A stretch of DNA of 39,247 nucleotides from Bacteroidales bacterium (GTDB lineage Bacteria > Bacteroidota > Bacteroidia > Bacteroidales > P3), in assembly GCA_024400505.1 (NCBI GenBank), contig JAKSMP010000019.1, positions 1 to 39,247 of the forward strand. Reading direction: 5' to 3'. This document shows, one piece after another, positions 1-8,294 of the stretch. The position numbers and the translations under genes were made by a program. Every line of letters begins with the position of its first letter. The stretch's first letter is position 1. Below the pieces are notes generated by a model. That model saw only the letters and a list, made by a program, of their open reading frames with translations, ran no database searches and was not told the DNA's origin.

Positions 1-352
1 CGTTGAAGCCCAGGAAGTCGCACATCTGGTCGGGCATATAGGTGAGGTCGATGCTTAATCGATGATTGGGTATGAGGTACTTGGAGTCGTAGCTGAAGCG
101 GAAGAGACCATAGTGCTTGGTGGTATAGGCTGCCTCGGCATAGAACGAGTGGTAATACTCGGGATAGATGGCGCCATCGCCAAAATAATAGATGTTGGTC
201 AGCGCGCCAAGCTGGAGACCGAGGTCGGCATCGTATGAGAAACTGGGGAGGACGCCAAAGGTCCATCCACGGCGCACATTGGCAGAATCTTGGGATTGGA
301 CAGCCAGCCCCAAAAGGCTGAAGGCGAGGAAAGAGAAGAAGATTTTTTTCAT
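1..352 (-). CDS. Omp85/BamA-like outer-membrane protein, N-terminal part (runs off left edge)
   Basis: The minus-strand frame starts at ATG 352-350 and is open to the window edge, so about 117 N-terminal residues are visible. It begins with a signal peptide (MKKIFFSFLAFSLLGLAVQS) and continues with short aromatic-rich beta-type segments (for example GWTFGVLPSFSYDADLG and LGALTNIYYFGDG) that resemble the barrel start of Bacteroidales proteins annotated as BamA/TamA-like surface antigens. It starts only 6 bp after the symporter stop, so it is probably the last visible gene of the operon. Without the rest of the barrel or any POTRA domain the family call is by resemblance. The role would be outer-membrane insertion or an unassigned barrel. 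Confidence 0.6.
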   Translation of the reverse strand, partial: MKKIFFSFLAFSLLGLAVQSQDSANVRRGWTFGVLPSFSYDADLGLQLGALTNIYYFGDGAIYPEYYHSFYAEAAYTTKHYGLFRFSYDSKYLIPNHRLSIDLTYMPDQMCDFLGFN

Positions 353-358
353 AGTCGA

Positions 359-1750
359 TTATTTTTTATGACGGAAGATTTTGGTGCGGAAGATGAAAAG
401 GCTAAAGAGGACGAAGGCAAAGGCTAGGACGCCCAAGGTGATAAGGCAGCTTTGCATGCTCTGAGGGCCAAAGCCCATGAGCAACAGAATGGGGAATCCG
501 AAGGCGATGGCCGGGATTGTTTGGAGGACCAAATTGTTGGCTGCAGGGGTCTCGAATTTGGGATCGATCTCGCGGAGGAGGATCATGCCGTTGCTGGCGG
601 TGCCGGTGAGCATGCCGAACATGGAGAAGAAGCCTTCATAAGGATAATCGGGGTAGAGATGCTTGGAACAAAGTCGAACGAAGAGGAAGGTGGCAATGGC
701 GCCAGCGGCACAAACGAGCAACAGCGGCATCCAAATGCCTCGAAGGTTGTTGAAGTCAATGGCGGCTGTGCCGGCAACAATCATGAAATCAAAACAGACA
801 CCGGCAATGCGGTCGAGGGTGTAGTTATTGATGTACTCGCGCTGCATGAGATGACTCTTGCGGAGGCGGTTGATGACCACCTTGACCAAAGAGCCAAAGA
901 TGGTGCCCCAAAGGAAGTTGAATCCCCAGAACATGGGTTTGAGTGTTTTGACACCAAACTGACCCAGAGAGAGCTGCTCAACGCCATACATGAAAAGGAA
1001 TACCATGGCATAGACGAGCAATACGAGCGATATCTGGACAGTCATCTTATCAATGGACTCAGCGTGGGGAATTTCGTTCTCGGACTCATAGTCCTGGAGG
1101 GTGTAAACCTCTTGATAGTCTCCCTGGCGTTTCATCAGTTTGCCTTTGCGACGCAAAACATTCATATAGATAACTCCCACAATGCTGCCCACGATGAAAC
1201 CTGTGGCGGCAATACTGAGGCCAAAATCAGCACCGTGGAAGAGGATGCCCTGACCTTCGGCCCACTGACTGTAGGTGACGCCAAAATTGAGTGCCTGACC
1301 GGGTCCCTGACCATAGCCCATGGGGAGGAGCAGACCAGCGGCATAGAAGAAATCGGATTGATTCCACCAAAGGAAGAGGGGTATGGTGATGAGCAACCCC
1401 ACCAGGCCTTGGATGATATAGCTGCTGGCGGTGACAGCACCGGTTTCAACCACTTTGAGAGTGGTAGTCTGTGACTTGATTTTCTTGTTTTTGAGTGCCA
1501 TGGCCACGAAACCTAGGCCCAATGCGTGATAGGTGACTATCTCCATGGCTCCCTTGTCAACCACATGGCTAAAGAAGGGGAAGAGCTTGAACAGAAGGAT
1601 GAGCAAGCCGGCCAACAGGGCGGAGGGGAGGAGGCTGCGCTTGAGCAGCGGCACGTTGCAGCGGATGAGGTTGGCCACCAGAAGGGCCACTACAATAAGG
1701 AAAAACTGGATGAGCCAGTTCCATGCTGTGGGGGATGCGAATGCGGACAT
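359..1750 (-). CDS. gltS: GltS-type sodium/glutamate symporter
   Basis: The 463-residue product is a polytopic inner-membrane protein with about ten or more hydrophobic segments. The glycine-rich stretch LLPMGYGQGPGQALNFG and the later FGMLTGTASNGMILLREIDP match the duplicated re-entrant-loop regions of the GltS family (Na+:glutamate symporters). It would bring glutamate into the cell with sodium. It is longer than the E. coli GltS of about 400 residues, mainly through a charged cytoplasmic loop near residues 200-235. It lies 31 bp after the AsmA-type gene and 6 bp before the Omp85-like gene, on the same strand. Substrate assignment is by family and has not been shown. The gene symbol should be read as family membership. 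Confidence 0.85.
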   Translation of the reverse strand: MSAFASPTAWNWLIQFFLIVVALLVANLIRCNVPLLKRSLLPSALLAGLLILLFKLFPFFSHVVDKGAMEIVTYHALGLGFVAMALKNKKIKSQTTTLKVVETGAVTASSYIIQGLVGLLITIPLFLWWNQSDFFYAAGLLLPMGYGQGPGQALNFGVTYSQWAEGQGILFHGADFGLSIAATGFIVGSIVGVIYMNVLRRKGKLMKRQGDYQEVYTLQDYESENEIPHAESIDKMTVQISLVLLVYAMVFLFMYGVEQLSLGQFGVKTLKPMFWGFNFLWGTIFGSLVKVVINRLRKSHLMQREYINNYTLDRIAGVCFDFMIVAGTAAIDFNNLRGIWMPLLLVCAAGAIATFLFVRLCSKHLYPDYPYEGFFSMFGMLTGTASNGMILLREIDPKFETPAANNLVLQTIPAIAFGFPILLLMGFGPQSMQSCLITLGVLAFAFVLFSLFIFRTKIFRHKK

Positions 1751-1781
1751 GATATTTTTTATCGCTTTAGAGGATGACTAA

Positions 1782-4700
1782 TTATCGCACATTGGCTTCA
1801 AGGGCTTGACGCACGAGGCGCTTGAGCTCGAGTGTGCGGGTTTGGAGTTCATCACGTTTCTCAGGCTTGTACATCTCGCCATACTGGACTGAGCCAAGTT
1901 TGATGTTGGGTTTAGACAGACTGCCGTTGACATCCACTGCCAGACGCACTGGAAGGGGACATTTGATGAGTTCGAGGTGATAGTTGCAGAGGTTGTCGAG
2001 AGTATGGCGGCCACCGATGCAGAGCTGATAATTGTGTAAACCCAGAAGGAAAGGATACACAGTAATTTCTTTGCGAAATACTTGTGCCTCTACACTGAGA
2101 CTGTCGATGCCAATGTTGTTGTCGTGTTCACGCCAGTTTTTGAACTGAAGGAGTTTGGCTAGGGAAGCGATGGTGGCATTGTCCATCACCACTAGGTCCT
2201 TGCCATTGATGGCAGCAGCACCGATAAGGGTGCTCATCTTGGGCTGATAGAATGCATTGAGGTTGCATTCGGCTGCCAGATGGAAATTGGCTCGACCTTG
2301 GAAGGCTTTGAGCATAGGCACAAGGGTGTCGATGGAAGGCACCATGGCGATGAGTTCCTCCACGGTAATATCGAGGAGATGGAAGTCGATGCCAGTGAAG
2401 AGATGATTGACTCGGGGCGATTTGTAGATGCCCGTAAGTTGCATGCGGGCTGCTTTGCAGGTGAAACCCACCTGGTCGAGTACAGCCACGCCATCGTTGA
2501 CGGTGATGGATCCAGCCAACTCGTTGAGGTCATTGCCAAAGGCCACACATCGATTGATGTTGGTGTGAAGGGTGACGCGGACATCCTTGGGCACGATGAA
2601 AGGATTGGCTTCCTTGGGCACATTGTCCTCTATCCGTTGTTGAGCCAAGGTGTCAGGCTCGGTGCCCATACCGCTGAGAATGGTGAGCAACTGGTCGATA
2701 TCGGCATACTGGGAGTTGAAATGGAGATCGCCATGAAGCATGGCTGTGTGGTTGAGCCAATCTTCTATATTATATACTTTGCCAGAGAGGTGATAGTCGG
2801 ACACGCCCCAAAGGAGGTCGGCATGGGAAATATCACACACCTCGGGTTTGTAGTTGAACTGGAAATGGGTAAGGCGCAAAGGCTCATCCATATTGGCCAT
2901 AGCCAACACACCTCGCTGGAGGTCGATATCAACATCGGGATGCCACTGGAGGAGCGGATTCTGCTGGGTGGAGTCGTTGCGCACACTTCCACGAAGTGTG
3001 AGTGTATCGGAATAGACAAGCATGGAGTCCATTTCGGCCTGCACATGGCTGGAGGCGATATTGAATGAAGCCGCAAGAGGCTGATTGGGATCTAGGATAT
3101 TGGGGAGGGTGACGCGAATATCGGGGTCGTCAAGTTGCGCGTTGAGTCCAGTATTGGCCATATCTACATGGAGTTCACCACCCGTAATGTGCGCACCAAT
3201 GAGATGATTACGCTGCTTGCGATTTTGCTTGACGGGCAGTTGAAGAGCCACCTTAAGACGAGGAGAAGTGGCGTGGATGCTGTCGTAAATGACATCGAGT
3301 TTGTTGAAATCTAGTGTGCCACGAGCCTGCACATCCTCCAAAGCCATATCGGTGATAGCAGAGAGGCGAGAATGGAGATGCAGCTTGGCAAGTGAAGAAC
3401 CAGCCAAGGAGACGTGCATTGTGTCGGGCAAAAAAGGTGCGAGGTCGGGCAAGTGGAGCTGCCCCTGGATGTCGGCATCGATGAGCATATCATCAAGAAG
3501 GTCGTCCACTTGGCCGCTGAGGGACAACTTGCTGCGGTTGGCGGTGGCCGTAATGTGATCGATTTCGACAGTAGATGGACCTTTAAAATCTACAGATGAA
3601 GAGAGATTGAGATTGGCCGTGAGGAGGGCATCAATTTGACGCACAGGCATGGGGAGCATCTTGGGAGCGGAGAAGAAGCCATGAGTAAATTCCACCTGAG
3701 CAGCTACGCGAGGCAGCTGTCCATCGGAAACTGGACCTTGGGCGGTGCCAGTGATGCGGGCTCGTCCATCAACTTGCATACCATCAAGACTCTGGGTGAT
3801 GAACGAAGGAAGGATAGCTAGCAGAGAGGCCACTTGCCAACGGTCGGTGGCATAATGGACATCTACTTGCATAGGACCTTGGTCGTGAGGAAGAGAGACA
3901 TCGCCCCAAATGCCAACCTGATAGTTGAGCAATTGGAGGGTGGTTTTTTCACCCATAGTAAATGCCATGCGATCCATGTCAGCATGGAAAGGGACATTGA
4001 GGGAAACGAGGTCTCGGCGAGACTCGTTCATGGCAGAGGTGGTGTAGGTATCATCACCAATAGACACATCACCTTTGGATACAGCAAGTTTCAGACAACC
4101 TTCGACATCATTGATGGTACCTTTCCCATCCAAGCGGGTGGAAAGGTTGTGAAGATTGGCATAAATGGAAGGAGCCCCTAGGCTGTCGCGCATGTCCACC
4201 ATGAGGTGGGGCAAGACTAATAATAGTTTGCCTGAGAGTGCGGGGTCGTGATACTGACCTTGGAGATGAAGCTCGGCATGATGGAGGCGGGCTAACATCT
4301 GCTGTTGGAGGTTGCAATATTGAGCAGAAAAATCATGAAGGGTGATTTTCTGTAAGTCAATTTGGGGAAGCGTGGATTCGGAAGAGGTGGGTTCGGAAGG
4401 TGTTTGGTCGTCGCTAGATTTGAAGATGGAAGAGATATTGCTCCATCCATCAGGAGCAGTGTAGAGGTTGGCTTGCACACCGTCGAGCCAAAGTTCGCGA
4501 ACCACCACAGCCTTGTCGTGGAGATAGGCTTTGAGATCGATGCCCACCACGAGGCTGGAGATGTGGGCAAGGGTGTCGTTAGGTTGGGCTTTGGCAGCCA
4601 AAGGATGGTCGGATGGGATTTGGTAGGGGTTGATAAGCACCACATTATCCACTTTCAGACCCAAGTTGGGATAGGTCTTGAAAAGGGACAATTCCACGCG

Positions 4701-4865
4701 CTCGAAATGATTCTCACACTGAAGAATACCTCCAGCCAGCTTATTAACAATACTGGTGAGACGCGCAGGGGTGAACACTAGCCATAGAGCTATAACAATG
4801 ACAATGATTGCCGTCCCAAGCAATGAACCAATGGATATGAGCGCAATCTTCCAACCTTTTTTCAT
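1782..4865 (-). CDS. AsmA-family envelope protein
   Basis: This 1027-residue protein starts with a short basic stretch and one transmembrane helix (about residues 5-30), followed by FTPARLTSIVNKLA and then a very long predicted beta-rich periplasmic part. The N-terminal pattern (helix, then VELSLFKTYPNLGLKVDNV) is that of the Bacteroidota AsmA/TamB-like proteins, which are thought to form bridge-like grooves for lipid movement between inner and outer membrane. The C-terminal part (about 830-1000) has the AsmA_2 type of repeated beta segments. The start ATG (4865) is 9 bp after the small lipoprotein stop. An Omp85-like gene and a transporter follow. The lipid transport role is inferred from the family. 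Confidence 0.85.
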   Translation of the reverse strand: MKKGWKIALISIGSLLGTAIIVIVIALWLVFTPARLTSIVNKLAGGILQCENHFERVELSLFKTYPNLGLKVDNVVLINPYQIPSDHPLAAKAQPNDTLAHISSLVVGIDLKAYLHDKAVVVRELWLDGVQANLYTAPDGWSNISSIFKSSDDQTPSEPTSSESTLPQIDLQKITLHDFSAQYCNLQQQMLARLHHAELHLQGQYHDPALSGKLLLVLPHLMVDMRDSLGAPSIYANLHNLSTRLDGKGTINDVEGCLKLAVSKGDVSIGDDTYTTSAMNESRRDLVSLNVPFHADMDRMAFTMGEKTTLQLLNYQVGIWGDVSLPHDQGPMQVDVHYATDRWQVASLLAILPSFITQSLDGMQVDGRARITGTAQGPVSDGQLPRVAAQVEFTHGFFSAPKMLPMPVRQIDALLTANLNLSSSVDFKGPSTVEIDHITATANRSKLSLSGQVDDLLDDMLIDADIQGQLHLPDLAPFLPDTMHVSLAGSSLAKLHLHSRLSAITDMALEDVQARGTLDFNKLDVIYDSIHATSPRLKVALQLPVKQNRKQRNHLIGAHITGGELHVDMANTGLNAQLDDPDIRVTLPNILDPNQPLAASFNIASSHVQAEMDSMLVYSDTLTLRGSVRNDSTQQNPLLQWHPDVDIDLQRGVLAMANMDEPLRLTHFQFNYKPEVCDISHADLLWGVSDYHLSGKVYNIEDWLNHTAMLHGDLHFNSQYADIDQLLTILSGMGTEPDTLAQQRIEDNVPKEANPFIVPKDVRVTLHTNINRCVAFGNDLNELAGSITVNDGVAVLDQVGFTCKAARMQLTGIYKSPRVNHLFTGIDFHLLDITVEELIAMVPSIDTLVPMLKAFQGRANFHLAAECNLNAFYQPKMSTLIGAAAINGKDLVVMDNATIASLAKLLQFKNWREHDNNIGIDSLSVEAQVFRKEITVYPFLLGLHNYQLCIGGRHTLDNLCNYHLELIKCPLPVRLAVDVNGSLSKPNIKLGSVQYGEMYKPEKRDELQTRTLELKRLVRQALEANVR

Positions 4866-4874
4866 TTGGAGATA

Positions 4875-5264
4875 CTATTTTTTAGTGAACGATCGAGTAT
4901 TACCATAGATGTCCTGGTAGGTGAGGTCATGCTCGCTTTGCGAAATGACTGTGTAATCGTAATAGACATGCTGCCCCATCTCGCCATAGAGGTCTATCAT
5001 CAGTTTGCTGCCTGCAGTGGACCAATTGAAACGGGTGCCTTCGCCCTCCTGCACATCATCGGAGAGATCCCAAGTCTCGCCACGTTTGTCGGCATCGAAA
5101 CGCCAATGTTCTTTGGGATTGTTGGAATATACCCATGTGCCCACCAACATCTGCTCATTGACAACAAGTTCTTCGGGCTCGGGATGACATCCCACCCACA
5201 ACACCGACGCTAAAAGCATGGTGCAAAGGAATAGAGAAAAGCGTAAACGAGTACTAATCTTCAT
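4875..5264 (-). CDS. Small lipocalin-like lipoprotein
   Basis: The product is 129 residues from the chosen start. A basic n-region (MKISTRLR), a hydrophobic core and a lipobox-like WVGC indicate export and lipidation. The mature part contains a lipocalin-like opening, LVGTWVYSNN, followed by alternating short strands, as in small Bacteroidales lipocalin-like lipoproteins. Upstream in-frame ATGs exist up to 5282 but put hydrophobic, uncharged residues in front of the signal, so ATG 5264 is preferred. This start overlaps the hpt stop by 11 bp, suggesting translational coupling. The ligand is unknown. Confidence 0.65.
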   Translation of the reverse strand: MKISTRLRFSLFLCTMLLASVLWVGCHPEPEELVVNEQMLVGTWVYSNNPKEHWRFDADKRGETWDLSDDVQEGEGTRFNWSTAGSKLMIDLYGEMGQHVYYDYTVISQSEHDLTYQDIYGNTRSFTKK

Positions 5265-5796
5265 CATCAACCACATAAACATCGCGATAGGTACGGCCTA
5301 CACCATCGTAATCTAAGCCGTAGCCTACAATAAAATCATTGGGGATAGATTTGCCCACATAATCCACATGGAAATCTTTCTGGAAATTGCCAGGCTTGAA
5401 AAAGAAACTGCAGATGGAGATGCTAGCAGGTTCAAGTTTTTGGAGTTCGGCAATCATGTATTCCATTGAGATGCCACTATCTACTATATCCTCGACGATA
5501 ATCACATCGCGCCCTTTGCACTTTTCGGGAAATCCGAGCACTTTCTTTACGCTACCCGTGCTACTCATGCCAGAATAGGAAGAGTATCGCACAAATGCCA
5601 CTTCGGCATCAAATTCAATATAGCGGGTCAAGTCAGCCACAAAAAGATAACTGCCGGTGAGCACAGGGCAAAGGATGGGTTTCTTGTGTTTGAAATCCTC
5701 CGATATTTCTGCAGCCACACGTTTGACATGTTCCTGAATTTCGGATTCGGGCATGTAGAGTTTGAACATTCTGTCCTTAACTTGAATTTTTTCCAT
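5254..5796 (-). CDS. hpt: Hypoxanthine phosphoribosyltransferase
   Basis: The 180-residue length is right for bacterial HPRT. The PRPP-binding loop VIIVEDIVDSGIS is at residues 98-110, and the C-terminal FIVGYGLDYDGVGR (about 155-168) is the purine-recognition segment of the HPRT family. It would convert hypoxanthine (and probably guanine) plus PRPP to the nucleotide in the cytoplasm, for purine salvage. It sits in the same run of minus-strand genes as pyrE, another PRPP user, with a SUMF1-like gene between them (64 bp gap upstream). Its 3' end overlaps the small lipoprotein gene. Confidence 0.93.
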   Translation of the reverse strand: MEKIQVKDRMFKLYMPESEIQEHVKRVAAEISEDFKHKKPILCPVLTGSYLFVADLTRYIEFDAEVAFVRYSSYSGMSSTGSVKKVLGFPEKCKGRDVIIVEDIVDSGISMEYMIAELQKLEPASISICSFFFKPGNFQKDFHVDYVGKSIPNDFIVGYGLDYDGVGRTYRDVYVVDDED

Positions 5797-5860
5797 AATA
5801 ATTATAGATTAATCGTTTAGCGTTATGAATGTGAATGTTTGCAAGTGTATTAATGGAGAA

Positions 5861-6922
5861 TCATTCTTCATCGCGGTCAATGGTATCGAGCACCAAGCGG
5901 AGACCGAAATAACTATAGCCATAGTCGGGTAAATACCAGTTTCGCTCAAACACGCTGCAACCCCAAGTGGGGCTGTTGAAACAACCGCCGCGCATGATAC
6001 GGTTCTCGCCGGTGCGAGGTCCTTGTGGATTTGTCTGGGGTTGGTCGGTATAGGACTCCATCCAGTCGCTACACCATTCAAGCACGTTTCCGCCCATATC
6101 AAAGAGACCTAGTTCATTGGGGCGAAGCTGTGCCACAGGATGACTGTGCCCATTGCTGTTGCCCCCATACCAGCAGGTTTCCCATATTTGGCTCTGGACA
6201 CCTGGATAAGGGGTGTGCTTGGACCGATTGCCTCCACGGGCTGCATACTCCCATTCTGCCTCGGTGGGCATACGGAAATGCAGCTGAGTGAGTTGACTCA
6301 AGCGAGCAATGAAGATTTGAGCATCATTCCACGAAATCTGCTCTACTGGAAGGCTGTCGCCAATCCATTTGGAGGGATTCTCCCCCATCACAGCCACCCA
6401 AAGGGCTTGAGTGACTTCGGTTTGACCAATATAATAATTAGGAAGAGTGACCTTGTGTGTGGGTAATTCGTCGGCATAGGTATGTTTTTCACCACGAGGG
6501 CGTGTGCAACCCATGGTGAAACTACCGCCCTCGACTGGCATCATGCGAAACATTTCTTTGCCCACATAAATCATGACGGAGCCATCGTCAACCTCGACAA
6601 GAAATTGCAGTGAGGCAGAATCTACACCCCTAATTTCTTTCAAGCGGACGGCTGTAATCGTGAGTCCAACACCAGGCTTTATTCCCTTACCCACATCGCC
6701 AGTAAGACCTTCCAAAGGAGCTGTAAAGGGGCCACCATCAAGGGCCACACGCACACAGATATCAGCTGTTCGGTCGAGGTCATAGGTGATGGTGAGTGTA
6801 TCGCCGTTGAGGACAAACGACTGATTGCTAACCTGCTGTGCCCTGAGGAGGGCACAGCTGAGTAAGCCTATTACTAATGTCAGTAATTTCTTCACTTTGG
6901 AGATGAGGAAAAGACTGGGCAT
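5861..6922 (-). CDS. Secreted SUMF1/FGE-fold protein
   Basis: The 353-residue product has a signal peptide (about residues 10-28, ending ALLRAQ), a beta-rich N-terminal domain (about 30-125) and a formylglycine-generating-enzyme (SUMF1/EgtB/PvdO) domain at about 130-347. Family landmarks are GGSFTMGCT, HKVTLPNYYIGQTEVTQALW, RMPTEAEWEYAARGG, GGNVLEWCSDW and FGLRLV. The paired copper-binding cysteines of true FGE are not evident near RGGCFNSPTWGCSVFER, so sulfatase activation is unlikely and an uncharacterised periplasmic role is more probable. It starts 4 bp after the pyrE stop. The ATG at 6922 leaves a 9-residue extension before the basic part of the signal; a GTG start at the VKK is also possible. 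Confidence 0.8.
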   Translation of the reverse strand: MPSLFLISKVKKLLTLVIGLLSCALLRAQQVSNQSFVLNGDTLTITYDLDRTADICVRVALDGGPFTAPLEGLTGDVGKGIKPGVGLTITAVRLKEIRGVDSASLQFLVEVDDGSVMIYVGKEMFRMMPVEGGSFTMGCTRPRGEKHTYADELPTHKVTLPNYYIGQTEVTQALWVAVMGENPSKWIGDSLPVEQISWNDAQIFIARLSQLTQLHFRMPTEAEWEYAARGGNRSKHTPYPGVQSQIWETCWYGGNSNGHSHPVAQLRPNELGLFDMGGNVLEWCSDWMESYTDQPQTNPQGPRTGENRIMRGGCFNSPTWGCSVFERNWYLPDYGYSYFGLRLVLDTIDRDEE

Positions 6923-6926
6923 TGCA

Positions 6927-7580
6927 TTATTTCATGTGAGCATCGCTCCATTGTTCGGGGTTCATGCGCCAGCTGGCCAAAGACTCCTGCTCAGACTCAC
7001 GGATATACTCCTGCTCGCATGCCACCTGAATCAAGGTGTCGTAATTGGTGAGGGTGCGGAGTTCAACCTGTGATTTCTCAAAGTTTTGCTTAGCCACATC
7101 CAAACCATAGGTGAAGATGGCTGCCATTCCTTTGACATTGCATCCTTTGGCACGGAGTGCATCCACAGCAATGAGGCTGCTCTTGCCAGTGGAAACGAGG
7201 TCCTCAATAACCACGACATTCTGTCCTTCATGGATTTCACCTTCAATCTGGTTGGTCAAACCATGGCTCTTGGCTTCGCTGCGAACATAAACGAAGGGGA
7301 GACCGAGTTCCTGAGCCACCAAAGCACCCTGGGCAATACCACCAGTGGCCACACCTGCAATCACATCAATACCACACCAATTGGCATTAATTACATCCAC
7401 AAAACTCTGACGGATGAAGGTGCGGATTTCGGGATATGAGAGGGTTACACGGTTGTCGCAATAAATAGGAGATTTGCGGCCAGAAGCCCAAGTAAAAGGA
7501 TTTTCGTTATTAAGCTTTATAGCTTTGACTTGCAGTAAAAAAGAGGCCATCTGCAGGGCCTTATCGTTGTTAGTTTTCAT
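6927..7580 (-). CDS. pyrE: Orotate phosphoribosyltransferase
   Basis: The 217-residue product carries the OPRTase motifs FTWASGRKSPIYCDNR (residues 29-44), the flexible loop RSEAKSHG (100-107) and the PRPP loop VVVIEDLVSTGKS (122-134). It makes orotidine 5'-monophosphate from orotate and PRPP in de novo pyrimidine synthesis. The open frame extends upstream to 7679, but that extension crosses the promoter and has no homology-like features; ATG 7580 gives a normal length. A TATCTTTG box ends only 4 bp before this ATG, so the mRNA may be leaderless, or translation may start at Met11 (7550). It is the first gene of the leftward cluster and diverges from the Nudix gene. Confidence 0.93.
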   Translation of the reverse strand: MKTNNDKALQMASFLLQVKAIKLNNENPFTWASGRKSPIYCDNRVTLSYPEIRTFIRQSFVDVINANWCGIDVIAGVATGGIAQGALVAQELGLPFVYVRSEAKSHGLTNQIEGEIHEGQNVVVIEDLVSTGKSSLIAVDALRAKGCNVKGMAAIFTYGLDVAKQNFEKSQVELRTLTNYDTLIQVACEQEYIRESEQESLASWRMNPEQWSDAHMK

Positions 7581-7584
7581 AAGG

Positions 7585-7592
7585 CAAAGATA
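7585..7592 (-). promoter_or_regulatory. pyrE promoter -7 box
   Basis: TATCTTTG on the minus strand matches the Bacteroidota -7 consensus TAnnTTTG exactly. It ends 4 bp before the pyrE ATG. I see no convincing -33 TTTG at the usual spacing; the upstream region is a run of A and T. Confidence 0.65.
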
Positions 7593-7685
7593 CACTTTTT
7601 TTTTATAACTAAGAAAATATTTTCGAAAACAGCTCGTTATTAACAGCGTTTTTGAGCAATCCACAATAAACGCACACACAATGCT

Positions 7686-8294
7686 ATGCCCAATTTGACC
7701 ATCTCATACCTCGATCACTACCTCCATTTGTCTCAAGCCACGCCACCTGTGGAGGAGACCCCACCCATTGGCTTTGAAATCTATGATGAATCCTATTTTA
7801 TCCAAGCCTTAGACACACTCAAACAGGGAAAGGACGTATGGGTATGGTATAACCAGGATATAAGAGGGATATGTGCAGCGTTGCACGAGCAGTTCACTTT
7901 TGTGAAAGCAGCGGGGGGCCTGGTGAGAAACGCCGATGGGGAATACCTGCTGATTTACAGAGAAGGACATTGGGATATACCCAAAGGGATGGTGGAGCCT
8001 CAAGAGACTATAGCTAATGCCGCCTTGCGCGAAGTGCAAGAGGAAACAGGCATCAGCCAGCTGACGCAGGGGTCAATCATCGCCAAGACATACCATATCT
8101 ACGATAAATACGGCGGTTGGCACATAAAACAGACCACTTGGTATCAAATGTTTACCCATCTCAACGAGCCCACCTTGCCTCAGTTGGAGGAAGGTATTAC
8201 AGAATGCCGCTGGGTGAAACCAAATGAATGCAAACAACTGCTAGACCAATCTTTTGCCAGCCTTCGACTGGTGAGCCAACACCTTAATCCATGA
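7686..8294 (+). CDS. Nudix hydrolase
   Basis: The 202-residue product has a complete Nudix box at residues 101-123 (G101, E107, R115-E116, E119-E120, G122), the metal site for hydrolysing nucleoside diphosphates linked to another moiety. The preceding LLIYREGHWDIPKG is typical of the fold. The N-terminal 70 residues (about 10-70) are not part of the Nudix fold, and I do not recognise them. Substrate cannot be predicted. An ATG at 7681 hits a stop after five codons, so 7686 is the start. The stop overlaps the dprA start (ATGA), implying coupled translation. Confidence 0.9.
   Translation: MPNLTISYLDHYLHLSQATPPVEETPPIGFEIYDESYFIQALDTLKQGKDVWVWYNQDIRGICAALHEQFTFVKAAGGLVRNADGEYLLIYREGHWDIPKGMVEPQETIANAALREVQEETGISQLTQGSIIAKTYHIYDKYGGWHIKQTTWYQMFTHLNEPTLPQLEEGITECRWVKPNECKQLLDQSFASLRLVSQHLNP

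Noticed and set aside
452-1474. A 340-codon plus-strand frame
   Set aside because: It is antisense to the sodium/glutamate symporter gene, whose product has clear membrane helices and family motifs. The plus-strand translation has no domain-like features.
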